Made by a program: the position numbers and the translations under genes
Shown: in pieces, positions 6,868-18,722 of the stretch
Layout: each line of letters begins with the position of its first letter
Position numbering within the stretch: position 1 is the first letter of the stretch
Origin: Parabacteroides sp. PM6-13
GTDB taxonomy: Bacteria; Bacteroidota; Bacteroidia; Bacteroidales; Tannerellaceae
Length of the DNA: 64,000 nucleotides
NCBI RefSeq assembly: GCF_029892605.1
Contig: NZ_JARXWF010000002.1
Span: 186,001-250,000, forward strand
Reading direction: 5' to 3'
The notes under the pieces: model-generated
What the model saw: the letters and a program-made list of their open reading frames with translations, nothing else
What the model was told of the DNA's origin: nothing
Database searches by the model: none

Positions 6868-8793
6868 TTAACAACCCCCATATTCCCAATACAACATCAA
6901 CAGATGGGCGGAGCTCCAACTGAAGTGGGGCGCCTTTAAGGTGTTTCCGTCGTGCGTATCATAGTTTTCATGGATAGGGCCGCTTCCTGTCAATCCTTTT
7001 AAGCGGGTGAATACCTGCTCCGTAAAGCGGTCGGCCTCTTCCTGATAACCATACTTTCGCATTCCTGAAATACCAAAATAGACCTGATCGAGCCATATCG
7101 GTCCTCTCCAATAACCGGCAGGCATGAATTTCGGATTGTCTGCTGCAATGGTAGGGAATGGGATATAGGTTGCAAATTTAATAGGATTTGTGAATATTTG
7201 CACACAGGAGGCCGCCTGTTCTTCGGTAGCCAACTCGGCCCAGAGCGGGATACAGGCCTCTGTCCCCTCTTCCATCACAAAGGTGCCGTCCAGGCGTTTG
7301 TCGAAGAAGAAACCGGGATCGTCTGCATAAAAATAATTATGCACATCGGCTGTACGATTGGGCTCGTTGAAGTCCTCTCCGGCAACGATAGCCAGTTTGC
7401 TCAACAGACGATGTTCGAGTGCCAGGAAGCTATTCAGATCGACCGACTCCTGATCGAGGCTCCAGGCGCCCGGGCTGTTTTCCACCATCTTAGAGTCGTC
7501 GAAACGGATCGCATTATCCATACCGCTCTCCCAGGCTGCCGCTTCGAGGGTTCCGTCGCAGGCACCGAATTCGCAGATGCCGTTTTGATTGTGATCGCGG
7601 TATTGATACCACCAGCGGTAGTAAGCCAATAGTTTGGGATAGATCTCTTTCACGAATTGCACATCGCCGGTTTCCCGGTAGATTGCGTCAACCGCCCAGG
7701 CTGCCAACGGAGGCTTGCTGTTGCGTTCATTGTTTTCTATCGCTTCACTATAGATGCAATCGATGATCATGCCTTCCGGTGTCTGATAGTCGAACATCGT
7801 ACGCACCTGATCTTTGGCCAGCAGTGGCGCAAAACGAGCCAATGCCACGGCATGTTTCCAGGAGTCCCACCCCCAGAACCCCATGAAATAGCCTACCCCA
7901 TGACTTGGAACCACCCCGTCGTGGTAAAGGTCGCCGCGCGCCGCTTTCCAGTTGGCGATAAGTGTCATAACGGCTTTCACCGCTACCCGATCGAATTCAG
8001 CGGGCATATCTTCACGAAGAGCCGCCGTTAGGTAGCCTTGCCAGCGCTCAGCCGTATTTTTTTTATACTTAGCAGGATTGCTCAATACAAATGAGGCCTT
8101 TTGAAGTGCCTGGCGTTGCGACGCCTGATCGGTATAGAAAGAGATAACCACCTCGGCTTCTCCTTTGCGGACCGAAAGCGTTTCATAGCCATTCTTGTCG
8201 ATAAGAAGACCGGTTTCGGGCGAAAAAGAGACAGCAATGCCTTCGCCGGTCGCATCGGTCAACAGGCAGGTGTTCTTATCGACCGTACAGGCCGCCTCCT
8301 TGGCAAGCGCCTCTCCGAAGAAACGGAAATGAGAGGCGCGATCGCTCTTCACGGAAAGCAATGCTGTGGAGGAATCAATAAAGATCAATCGTTGCTCGAT
8401 ACTGCCTTTCCCAGAAGTTGCTTTCAGGTAGAGCTCTCCGGGATAATAGATAACGGTGTCCGGACGATAAACAGCCGAACGGTCCTCTTCTTCGAAGCAA
8501 ACCTGCACCATGCTTTGGGAAATCCATTTCCGCTTGTTCATATCCAGATGAAATGGGCCACAAAAGCCATTCACCCAGTTATCGGCCTTCGGAGGCGTAA
8601 AGCCATACCAGGCACCGGCATCGGTAAACCATCCGTTGCAACGGCTCTTCCCATCCGGCGTATAACGGATATCTAACAGGTTCCCATATTCGAGAGCGAT
8701 GCGTTCGGTCTCCTGTTCTTGCTGGAAGCAGGAGGCAAGAGCCAGGCACACCAGTAGGAGGGCCGAACAAGTATAGATTGATTTCCTTTTCAT
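6868..8793 (-). CDS. GH63-like glycosidase lipoprotein
   Basis: A 641-aa exported glycoside hydrolase. The N-terminus is a lipoprotein signal with lipobox ALASC (Cys about residue 22). A beta-rich N-terminal domain precedes an (alpha/alpha)6 barrel of the mannosyl-oligosaccharide glucosidase type (GH63/YgjK-like). The signature GFWGWDSWKHA carries the likely general acid Asp; IHENYD near the C-terminus carries the likely catalytic Glu; PAGYWRGPIWLDQVYFG is a typical substrate-site segment. It is 12 nt downstream of the GH2 gene and belongs to the SusC/SusD locus. It probably trims alpha-glucosyl or related caps from imported oligosaccharide in the periplasm or at the surface. The exact linkage cannot be told from sequence. 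Confidence 0.82.
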   Translation of the reverse strand: MKRKSIYTCSALLLVCLALASCFQQEQETERIALEYGNLLDIRYTPDGKSRCNGWFTDAGAWYGFTPPKADNWVNGFCGPFHLDMNKRKWISQSMVQVCFEEEDRSAVYRPDTVIYYPGELYLKATSGKGSIEQRLIFIDSSTALLSVKSDRASHFRFFGEALAKEAACTVDKNTCLLTDATGEGIAVSFSPETGLLIDKNGYETLSVRKGEAEVVISFYTDQASQRQALQKASFVLSNPAKYKKNTAERWQGYLTAALREDMPAEFDRVAVKAVMTLIANWKAARGDLYHDGVVPSHGVGYFMGFWGWDSWKHAVALARFAPLLAKDQVRTMFDYQTPEGMIIDCIYSEAIENNERNSKPPLAAWAVDAIYRETGDVQFVKEIYPKLLAYYRWWYQYRDHNQNGICEFGACDGTLEAAAWESGMDNAIRFDDSKMVENSPGAWSLDQESVDLNSFLALEHRLLSKLAIVAGEDFNEPNRTADVHNYFYADDPGFFFDKRLDGTFVMEEGTEACIPLWAELATEEQAASCVQIFTNPIKFATYIPFPTIAADNPKFMPAGYWRGPIWLDQVYFGISGMRKYGYQEEADRFTEQVFTRLKGLTGSGPIHENYDTHDGNTLKAPHFSWSSAHLLMLYWEYGGC

Positions 8794-8805
8794 GATATTC
8801 AGTGT

Positions 8806-11949
<3,144 letters not shown>

Positions 11950-12000
11950 TTAATCTCTCCATCAAACGTGAAAGAGGTTGATTCTGTTTTTCCATGTGAA

Positions 12001-12033
12001 GCATGGGTGTGGAATCATGCACCACACCCATGC
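12001..12033 (-). promoter_or_regulatory. Intercistronic hairpin between susD and the GH2 gene
   Basis: GCATGGGTGTGG (12001-12012) and CCACACCCATGC (12022-12033) form a perfect 12-bp stem with a 9-nt loop, 17 nt after the susD stop. No T-tract follows on the minus strand, so partial attenuation or 3'-end protection of the susCD message is more likely than full termination. It would let SusC/SusD be made in excess over the downstream enzymes. Confidence 0.65.
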
Positions 12034-12049
12034 AACATAAATTTGGTTG

Positions 12050-13561
12050 TTAATTAATTTCGTTATTTGTGTTTACCTCCTGGATAGGCACCGGATAGAA
12101 ATTATTCTTAGCCGGATCGAAGCCAGAACGACCTGCAGCATTCAACGCTGCTTGGGTTTTTCCCCAACGGCGAAGGTCATAAAAGCGCATGTTTTCCAAC
12201 GGGAATTCCAGCATACGTTCGTGTTCGATCTGCGCACGTACGTCGGCTTGCGATGAGCCTGTCATAGCCGGCATATCTGCCCGGGCACGTACTTCGTTGA
12301 TCAATGGAATAGCTTCCGATGTGCGTCCCAGCTCGTTCAGCGCTTCCGCTTTCATCAACAACACATTGGTGTAACGCATCAACATGATGTTAGGGGCGAA
12401 ATAGTTCGCATTCATCCCAGCAAAATCGGCAGGCATATATTTGCGGAACGCCGGTTTGTCGAGATCATCAAACCAATCTTCGTAGGTATATCCAAAGACA
12501 TTGCCCGCTACCGGGTCGCTGAAGTATTCATCTTTGACAAACAACGTTTCATAAAGACGGCTGTCATAACGGCCTGTGGTCGCTATTTTGCCCTCTTTTT
12601 TGTATTCCGCCACCAGGACATCGGCAGGAAGAATCTCTTCCCATCCCCATAATTCGCCGCAACCGATGAAGCGATGCAGCTGCGTACGATAGCGAGCACC
12701 GTTTGCCGTGTTGAGTGTCAGTTGCAATTCGAAGATACCCTCTTTGGAATTTTTGTTGGTGCCGTCGAAGAGGCTACGCAATTCTTTCACCAACTCATAA
12801 CCGGTCACCTGGTTAAGTGCGGTGATGGCGGCATTCAGGTGTGACTCTTTATTAGCCGATTCTTCGTAAGCGCGTGTCAGATGTGCCCAGCCGAGGAAGG
12901 CATAAGCGGCTCCACGCGTGGCGCGTCCTTGTGTTTCTGTTGTGCGTTCAGCCGGGAGGGCGGTGGCTTTGGTAAAGTTGTCAATAATGAAGTCCCATGT
13001 TTCGGCGCGTGAAGCAAGCGGTTTATCAAGTTCGTCTGTCGATGAAATATATTTATCGCGCAAAACGATCTGTTCCCAGTTGAGCAATAGCTTCATGTGG
13101 TAATAGCCACGCAGGAAGTACCCCTCGTTTTGAATCATAGCACGATCCTCTTCGGTGATCTGTCCCTGAGGAATATTCGGCAGATTTTCAATAACCTGGT
13201 TACTGTAGTTGATCCCGTAATAGTTGTCGCGCCAATAGGCCGAAAACTGCGAGTTTCCATTCGTATAGGTGAAGTTGGCCAATTCGATCCAGTTCGGATA
13301 GTTGTAGGCATCCGATCCCGGCTTGATAATATCTTCGCGATAGGATTCTACCGGGAAGTAGACTTCCGGAAACTCCCAAGTATCGGTAGAGGCTTCCAGT
13401 TTGGCATAAGCCGCTGCCAGTCCGGCTTCCGCGTCTTCTTTATTTCTCCAGAAAGAATCGGAGGTGAGTTCGTCGGGTGATTGTACCGTCAGGAAATCGT
13501 CGCAACCTGCCAGGCTTCCGGCAAGTAAAAGCGCAAGGGTGAAATATTTTATTTGTTTCAT
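12050..13561 (-). CDS. SusD/RagB-family outer-membrane glycan-binding lipoprotein
   Basis: A 503-aa surface lipoprotein with lipobox LAGSLAGC (Cys about residue 20). The N-terminal DDFLTVQSPDELTSDSFW region, tetratricopeptide-like helices, and a C-terminal segment with LLMKAEALNELGRTSEAIPL followed by RMLEFPLENMRFYDLRRWGK are hallmarks of the SusD/RagB fold. It forms the lid of the SusC transporter and binds oligosaccharide at the cell surface. It lies 24 nt downstream of the SusC gene. The ligand is not predictable, but the linked GH2 enzyme suggests a galactose-containing glycan. Confidence 0.93.
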   Translation of the reverse strand: MKQIKYFTLALLLAGSLAGCDDFLTVQSPDELTSDSFWRNKEDAEAGLAAAYAKLEASTDTWEFPEVYFPVESYREDIIKPGSDAYNYPNWIELANFTYTNGNSQFSAYWRDNYYGINYSNQVIENLPNIPQGQITEEDRAMIQNEGYFLRGYYHMKLLLNWEQIVLRDKYISSTDELDKPLASRAETWDFIIDNFTKATALPAERTTETQGRATRGAAYAFLGWAHLTRAYEESANKESHLNAAITALNQVTGYELVKELRSLFDGTNKNSKEGIFELQLTLNTANGARYRTQLHRFIGCGELWGWEEILPADVLVAEYKKEGKIATTGRYDSRLYETLFVKDEYFSDPVAGNVFGYTYEDWFDDLDKPAFRKYMPADFAGMNANYFAPNIMLMRYTNVLLMKAEALNELGRTSEAIPLINEVRARADMPAMTGSSQADVRAQIEHERMLEFPLENMRFYDLRRWGKTQAALNAAGRSGFDPAKNNFYPVPIQEVNTNNEIN

Positions 13562-13585
13562 AACGAATGAGTATTAATGATAAGA

Positions 13586-16500
13586 TTAGAAACTAAGTTG
13601 CAGACCGACCACATAAGAACGAGTGAACGGATAGATATGTGTGTCGATACCCGTATTCAATACAGAACCGCGAGAGAATTCAGGATCAACTCCGTTATAC
13701 GGTGTAATGGTGAACAGGTTTTCGCCACTTACATAGAAACGAAGACGGTCAATATGCATACTCTTCAACAGAGCGCTGGGCAGTGTATAACCTATCTGCA
13801 ATTGGCGCAAGCGGATGTAGTCACCCTTTTCCAGGAAGCGATCCGATTCGCGGGCATTTCCGTTCGGGTCTTGCAAGATGGCACGTGGCACGTCTGTATT
13901 GGTGTTTTGCGCTGTCCAGGCATCGAGTGTTGTTTTCAGGAAGTTCGATCCGGAGTTCATGCCTTCATAGAAGTAACGGTTCGCATTGTATAATTTGCTA
14001 CCCCATCCTCCGCCAATCAGGAAGGATAAATCGAATCCTTTATAAGAGGCACCGAAGCTAAGGTTTGCTTCTACCTTAGGAATACCTACTCCGCAGTTTT
14101 CTTTGTCGTCTTCGTTAATCGCTCCATCCTCGTTGATATCTAAGAAACGGATATCACCCGGGCGGGCATTAGGTTGCAACAGGTCGCCATTGCTGTTTTT
14201 ATGAGCGGCTACTTCTCCTTCATTCTGGAAGATGCCATCCGTGCGATACAGGAAGAAGCTGGCGATCGGGCTGTCTACGCGTGTCTGTGTCGGGAAATGT
14301 TCGGTTCCCCACTTCAGACCTTCGCCGTAAAGCGCCTGTTTCGGATCGGAGAGTTCGAGCACCTTATTGCTGGTGGTTCCCAGGTTGAAACCGATCGTAT
14401 AGTCGAAATCACCCACGCGGTCGTTCCAGTTAAGTTCCAGTTCGACCCCTGTATTGCGGATCTTCCCTACGTTCATCACCGGATTCCAAAGCCCTACGGA
14501 AGGAGCCAGTTTCTTGGTGATCAACATATCCTTGGTCTGGTTGTAATAATAGTTGAACGACCCGTGCAGCTTCCCGTTCAGGATACCGAAGTCAACGCCG
14601 ACGTTCTTCGTATCGGTCGTTTCCCATTGCAGGCTGCGGTTGGCAAGTCCCATAGCGATACTTCCCGGCCAGGGTGTAGAGCCCGAGCCCTGTACAGAAC
14701 CGCCATACAGGTTGTTATAGGTTGATATCAACGCTTGGAAGTCATAATATCCCAATGCCTGCTCGTTACCCAGCTGTCCCCAGCTCGCGCGGAGTTTCAG
14801 GTTGTTGAACAGTCCGTCCTTCGGGAAGAATCCCTCTTCCGAGATACGCCATCCCAGAGCCACAGACGGGAAGAATCCCCAGCGGCTATCGGCACCGAAC
14901 TTAGAGGAACCATCCTGGCGGAAGGTAGCCTGAATCATGTATTTCCCGGCGTATGAATAGTTCAAACGACCGAAGAAAGAAACGCGGCGATATTCATACA
15001 TAGAACCTCCTCCGGTGTATGTGCCTCCCGTCCCGGCATCGATGGTGGCGAAGTTAGGGTCAAGGAAACCGGCGGGCTTTTCAGTCGATACCAATTGTCC
15101 GTCTTTCACTTCGTAAACAAGGGTTTTCCCTTCGACAGCCACCGAGTTCCAATCGCTATCCTGCAATGTAACCGAGTTACCTGCCATGATATTCAGCGAG
15201 TGATCACCAAAGCTGCGGTTGAATGTCAAGATATTATCGATCACCTGTTCTTCCCAGTAGGTCGATGATTCGCTATGATACGGATATTCTGTCTTGGAGC
15301 GAACATCGGAAATATAGGGAGGCGTATGATATTTATAGCGCTGATGGCTTCCCCGATATGAATAGGCAGTCTTGAAGTTTAACCAGTCTGTAAAATTCGC
15401 CGTGATGGCGGCATTGGCTGTGATATGGTAATTGTTGGTCACCGCGTCACGATAATGATTGTCCGCAATAACGTTACGGTTGCTTGGCAGACCATTATTG
15501 TCTGTCAGGCCATAGCCATATTCTTTCGTATCATCATAAACAGGCACCAATGGCGAGATCATATACACCTCTTTCAAGGAGTACTGTGGCTGTTCGCTCT
15601 TGGTGGCGCGGAAAGCCAGGTTTGCTTCGATATCAAAGATGCTCTTCGAAGCGGACAGCTTCATGCGGGCGTTTTCCTGTTTGAAGTGGTTGCCCAACAG
15701 GATACCTTTATCATCCGCATGGTTGTAGGAGATAGAAAAGCGCGCTTTGTCGCTTCCTCCGCGAACACTTACCATATAGTTCTGAGAGAGACCGTTGCGG
15801 AACACTTCGTCCTGCCAGTTGGTATCCACGCTTCCGGGGCTGGTGATATAACCCGGCAGCTCCACCGCGTTTTTGGGATACTGCGCGTTGTAGTTGTCAT
15901 ACATCTGTTTGTGCACCTGCACATACCCCTTGGCATCCAGCATTTCCAGTTTTTTCGCCACTTGTGTGGAGTTGAGGTAAGCATTGAAATCGACTTTGAT
16001 CTCGCCTTTCTTACCATTCTTGGTTGTCACAATGATAACCCCGTTGGCTGCCGTTGAACCATAGATAGCAGCAGCGGCACCGTCTTTCAACACCTCCATA
16101 GAGGCGATGTCTTGCGGGTTCACATTATTAATGCTTCCGGGGAATCCATCGATAATGTAAAGCGGCTCATTGTCGCCAAACGATTTCACACCGCGGATTT
16201 TCACCGATACACCGGCACCTGCATTACCCCCTGACTTGCGGATATTAACACCGGAAATCTTACCCTGCAAAGCTTCCGCGGGGTTGGTGGTGGCACGACT
16301 GGCCAGTTCATCAACATTCACCGAAGAGATGGCACCGGTAAGGTCGCTCTTTTTCATCGAACCATACCCGATCACCACTACTTCGTCCAGTTTTTCTGTA
16401 TCTTCCCGAAGTCGTACCTCCAGACGAGACTGCCCGTTATAGGTGATCTCTTCTGTGACGAATCCGATATAAGAAAATACCAAAACATCCCCTTGACGTA

Positions 16501-16729
16501 GAGCGATTTCAAATTCTCCGTCAAGATTTGTAATCGTACCCATAGTAGTCCCCTTCTTGACAATATTAACCCCCGTTGCCGGATAATTAAGATCATCATA
16601 GACTACGCCTTTTACAAGTGTTTCCTGCGCAAATGACAGCAAAGGCAAAAGAGAGAAAAGCACCAGGAGTGTGGCTGCTTTAAGGAAAGACCCGGCCTTC
16701 GACCGACTGTGAATTTGTGTAATTCCCAT
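13586..16729 (-). CDS. SusC/RagA-family TonB-linked outer-membrane transporter
   Basis: A 1047-aa protein: signal peptide ending SFAQ (about residue 35), a carboxypeptidase-regulatory-like domain (about 38-120), a TonB box region (LDEVVVIGYGSMKKSDLTGA), a plug domain with the family motif PLYIIDGFPG and MEVLKDGAAAAIYGSTAANGV, and a 22-strand barrel ending in aromatic VGLQLSF. There is no N-terminal STN domain, and no ECF sigma/anti-sigma or hybrid sensor gene is adjacent, so its regulator is not obvious. It is the first gene of the susC-susD-GH2-GH63-like operon and imports oligosaccharides into the periplasm. Confidence 0.95.
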   Translation of the reverse strand: MGITQIHSRSKAGSFLKAATLLVLFSLLPLLSFAQETLVKGVVYDDLNYPATGVNIVKKGTTMGTITNLDGEFEIALRQGDVLVFSYIGFVTEEITYNGQSRLEVRLREDTEKLDEVVVIGYGSMKKSDLTGAISSVNVDELASRATTNPAEALQGKISGVNIRKSGGNAGAGVSVKIRGVKSFGDNEPLYIIDGFPGSINNVNPQDIASMEVLKDGAAAAIYGSTAANGVIIVTTKNGKKGEIKVDFNAYLNSTQVAKKLEMLDAKGYVQVHKQMYDNYNAQYPKNAVELPGYITSPGSVDTNWQDEVFRNGLSQNYMVSVRGGSDKARFSISYNHADDKGILLGNHFKQENARMKLSASKSIFDIEANLAFRATKSEQPQYSLKEVYMISPLVPVYDDTKEYGYGLTDNNGLPSNRNVIADNHYRDAVTNNYHITANAAITANFTDWLNFKTAYSYRGSHQRYKYHTPPYISDVRSKTEYPYHSESSTYWEEQVIDNILTFNRSFGDHSLNIMAGNSVTLQDSDWNSVAVEGKTLVYEVKDGQLVSTEKPAGFLDPNFATIDAGTGGTYTGGGSMYEYRRVSFFGRLNYSYAGKYMIQATFRQDGSSKFGADSRWGFFPSVALGWRISEEGFFPKDGLFNNLKLRASWGQLGNEQALGYYDFQALISTYNNLYGGSVQGSGSTPWPGSIAMGLANRSLQWETTDTKNVGVDFGILNGKLHGSFNYYYNQTKDMLITKKLAPSVGLWNPVMNVGKIRNTGVELELNWNDRVGDFDYTIGFNLGTTSNKVLELSDPKQALYGEGLKWGTEHFPTQTRVDSPIASFFLYRTDGIFQNEGEVAAHKNSNGDLLQPNARPGDIRFLDINEDGAINEDDKENCGVGIPKVEANLSFGASYKGFDLSFLIGGGWGSKLYNANRYFYEGMNSGSNFLKTTLDAWTAQNTNTDVPRAILQDPNGNARESDRFLEKGDYIRLRQLQIGYTLPSALLKSMHIDRLRFYVSGENLFTITPYNGVDPEFSRGSVLNTGIDTHIYPFTRSYVVGLQLSF

Positions 16730-17014
16730 GACTTGAATATTAGATTAAGTAATAAAAAAACTTTTCACAAGAATAGGCGGTTTGAAGGCGGAAACCATAA
16801 AAAAATAGTCTATCTAAGACCTACAAAAGTCCGAAAAACGCTTCTTTCAGATCTACAAAATATTTTAACATGCATTGAGAATCAATCGGATAGAATTATT
16901 TACTGTACTACATTTCAGATTTATTAAGAATAGGCGGGTTGGGTGTGACTATTTAGCGTTTTTTTGCTGGCTTTTGGATAGTGTAAGGTTGGAAGATGAA
17001 TGGTCTTAAACACC
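16730..17014. promoter_or_regulatory. Upstream region of the first SusC gene with repeated AAGAATAGGCGG
   Basis: About 285 bp without a gene. The 12-mer AAGAATAGGCGG occurs twice in direct orientation at 16769-16780 and 16926-16937, 157 bp apart; both copies are followed by a TTG/TTTG stretch. A TTTG box on the minus strand is visible at 16824-16831 (reverse complement CAAAAGTC), but its spacing to an upstream TTTG is longer than usual. The repeats are candidates for binding by the locus regulator; the stretch is otherwise unremarkable AT-rich DNA. Confidence 0.4.
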
Positions 17015-17085
17015 GCGTAGCGATGACCTGTCTCCAGCCCCGTGCGGAAGCGCGGGAAAAGGGGACGAAGAGGTCACCGCTACGC
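17015..17085 (-). terminator. Long compound hairpin downstream of aspA
   Basis: GCGTAGCGATGACCT (17015-17029) and AGGTCACCGCTACGC (17071-17085) form a 15-bp stem with one mismatch; inside it a second small GC hairpin (about 17040-17056, CCCG...CGGG) can form. It begins 18 nt after the aspA stop. No T-run follows, so it may be a mobile palindromic repeat used as a 3'-end structure rather than a classic terminator. Confidence 0.5.
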
Positions 17086-17102
17086 AGCTCTATGGAGGCA
17101 AA

Positions 17103-18539
17103 TTAATGCTTTGCTTTGATGTCTAATTTAACCGGCTCGATCATATTCTTCGGAGCCAGGATGGTGTCCAGATCCTCTTTCGACAAGATGTCGTGTTCAA
17201 GAACTAAATCGTACACGCCTTTGCCCGTTTGCATGGCTTCTTTGGCAATCTTGGTCGAGTTCTTATAACCGATGATCGGGTTCAAGGCCGTCACAATACC
17301 GATGGAGTATTTAACCTGTCGCTCGCAATTCTCTACATCCGGACGGATACCGTCGATGCAAAGGGTACGAAGGGTGTTGAGACCATTGGTCATCAGGTTG
17401 ATGGATTCAAACAGGCTGTAAACCATTACCGGCTCCATCACATTCAGCTCCAACTGGGCATTCTCCGAAGCCAGCATGATGGTGGTGTCATTACCGATTA
17501 CCTTATAACACACCTGGTTCATTACTTCGGGAATAACCGGATTGACTTTCCCCGGCATAATGGAGCTTCCCGGCTGCATCTCCGGAAGGAATATCTCATG
17601 CAATCCGCATCTCGGACCGGAACCCATCAGGCGAAGGTCGTTACATATCTTGATCACCTTCAAGGCAATCGCGCGGATAGCGGAAGAGTAACCCACCAAT
17701 ACGGACGTATCCGAAGTGGCAGCCACCAAGTCATCGGCCAGAGTCACGTCCCAACCTGTGATCTCACGCAGGGCTTCGATGCAAAGCTTGCTATATCCCG
17801 GCTGTGAACAGATACCGGTACCGATAGCCGTAGCCCCCATATTGACGCATAAGAGATCGTGTTGCACAGCTTCCAGCTTTTTCTTTTCTGCTTTCAACAG
17901 GTTCGCAAAGCCGCGGAAGGTCTGTCCCAACGTCATCGGCACAGCATCCTGCAACTGGGTACGTCCCATCTTGATAACCGAATCCAGTTCGCCGGCTTTC
18001 TTTTCCAAGGACTGGATAAACAGATCAAACGCTTCATTCAGTTTCTCACTCTCCAGGTAGAGGCCGAAATGGAAAGCTGTCGGATAAGCATCGTTGGTCG
18101 ATTGCGAAGCATTCACATGGTCATTGGGCGAACAGAACTCATAAGCACCAAGCTCTTTGCCCATGATCTGCAACGCGCGGTTGGCGATCACCTCATTCGC
18201 ATTCATATTCACCGTCGTGCCGGCTCCCCCCTGAATCATATCGGAGATCAGATACTCATGGTGTTTGCCTTCGTACAGCTCATCGCAAGCCTGTGAGATC
18301 GCCCGCAGCTGTTCGTCGGTCAGAAGACCCTGTTGGTGGTTCGCCATGGCCGCCCCCTTTTTGGTCAGGGCCATTCCTTTGATAAAGTTGGGATATTGGC
18401 GCATGGTCACTCCCGAGATATGGAAGTTTTCAAACCCCCGTAGCGATTGAACGCCATAAAGCGCCTCAGCCGGGATTTCTTTCATGCCTAACAAATCACT
18501 CTCCTGACGGGTTTTTCCCGAATACATTAAGTCTTTCAT
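17103..18539 (-). CDS. aspA: Aspartate ammonia-lyase (aspartase)
   Basis: A 478-aa cytoplasmic enzyme of the fumarase/aspartase superfamily, normal length, converting aspartate reversibly to fumarate and ammonia. The superfamily signature GSSIMPGKVNP, carrying the catalytic loop serine, is intact. Other matching stretches are the N-terminal EIPAEALYGVQSLRGFENF and the substrate-contact region ASQSTNDAYPTAFH; the aspartase-type start sequence distinguishes it from fumarase C. It lies alone between the first SusC and the TPR regulator. Functionally it complements the aspT/asdA/ansB cluster 12 kb away, feeding fumarate to anaerobic fumarate respiration. The ATG at 18539 is used; an in-frame ATG four codons on is also possible. 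Confidence 0.92.
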   Translation of the reverse strand: MKDLMYSGKTRQESDLLGMKEIPAEALYGVQSLRGFENFHISGVTMRQYPNFIKGMALTKKGAAMANHQQGLLTDEQLRAISQACDELYEGKHHEYLISDMIQGGAGTTVNMNANEVIANRALQIMGKELGAYEFCSPNDHVNASQSTNDAYPTAFHFGLYLESEKLNEAFDLFIQSLEKKAGELDSVIKMGRTQLQDAVPMTLGQTFRGFANLLKAEKKKLEAVQHDLLCVNMGATAIGTGICSQPGYSKLCIEALREITGWDVTLADDLVAATSDTSVLVGYSSAIRAIALKVIKICNDLRLMGSGPRCGLHEIFLPEMQPGSSIMPGKVNPVIPEVMNQVCYKVIGNDTTIMLASENAQLELNVMEPVMVYSLFESINLMTNGLNTLRTLCIDGIRPDVENCERQVKYSIGIVTALNPIIGYKNSTKIAKEAMQTGKGVYDLVLEHDILSKEDLDTILAPKNMIEPVKLDIKAKH

Positions 18540-18670
18540 GTCTTTCTTAAATTTAGTTTTACAGTTTATGTTGTGTCAATATAAAAACAGGGCAAAAAGC
18601 CTTTTGGCGTCACTGATTCGAAAAACTCTCTTTCGGTGGCGAATGTATAACAAAAGAATAGGATAAACAA

Positions 18671-18687
18671 TTATTCCACGGGAATAA
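18671..18687 (-). terminator. Short hairpin after the TPR-LuxR gene
   Basis: TTATTCC (18671-18677) and GGAATAA (18681-18687) form a 7-bp stem with a 3-nt loop, 36 nt past the stop codon of the 18723-20351 gene; on the minus strand it runs into TTGTTTATCC. A weak candidate terminator. Confidence 0.4.
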
Positions 18688-18722
18688 GAAGCTGTTTTGA
18701 CTTTTATGAATCTACCTCTGCG

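Noticed and set aside
14174-14725. Long plus-strand open frame (183 codons) opposite the first SusC gene
   Set aside because: It is antisense to a well-supported gene, has no recognisable domain, and similar antisense frames occur opposite most GC-moderate genes here.
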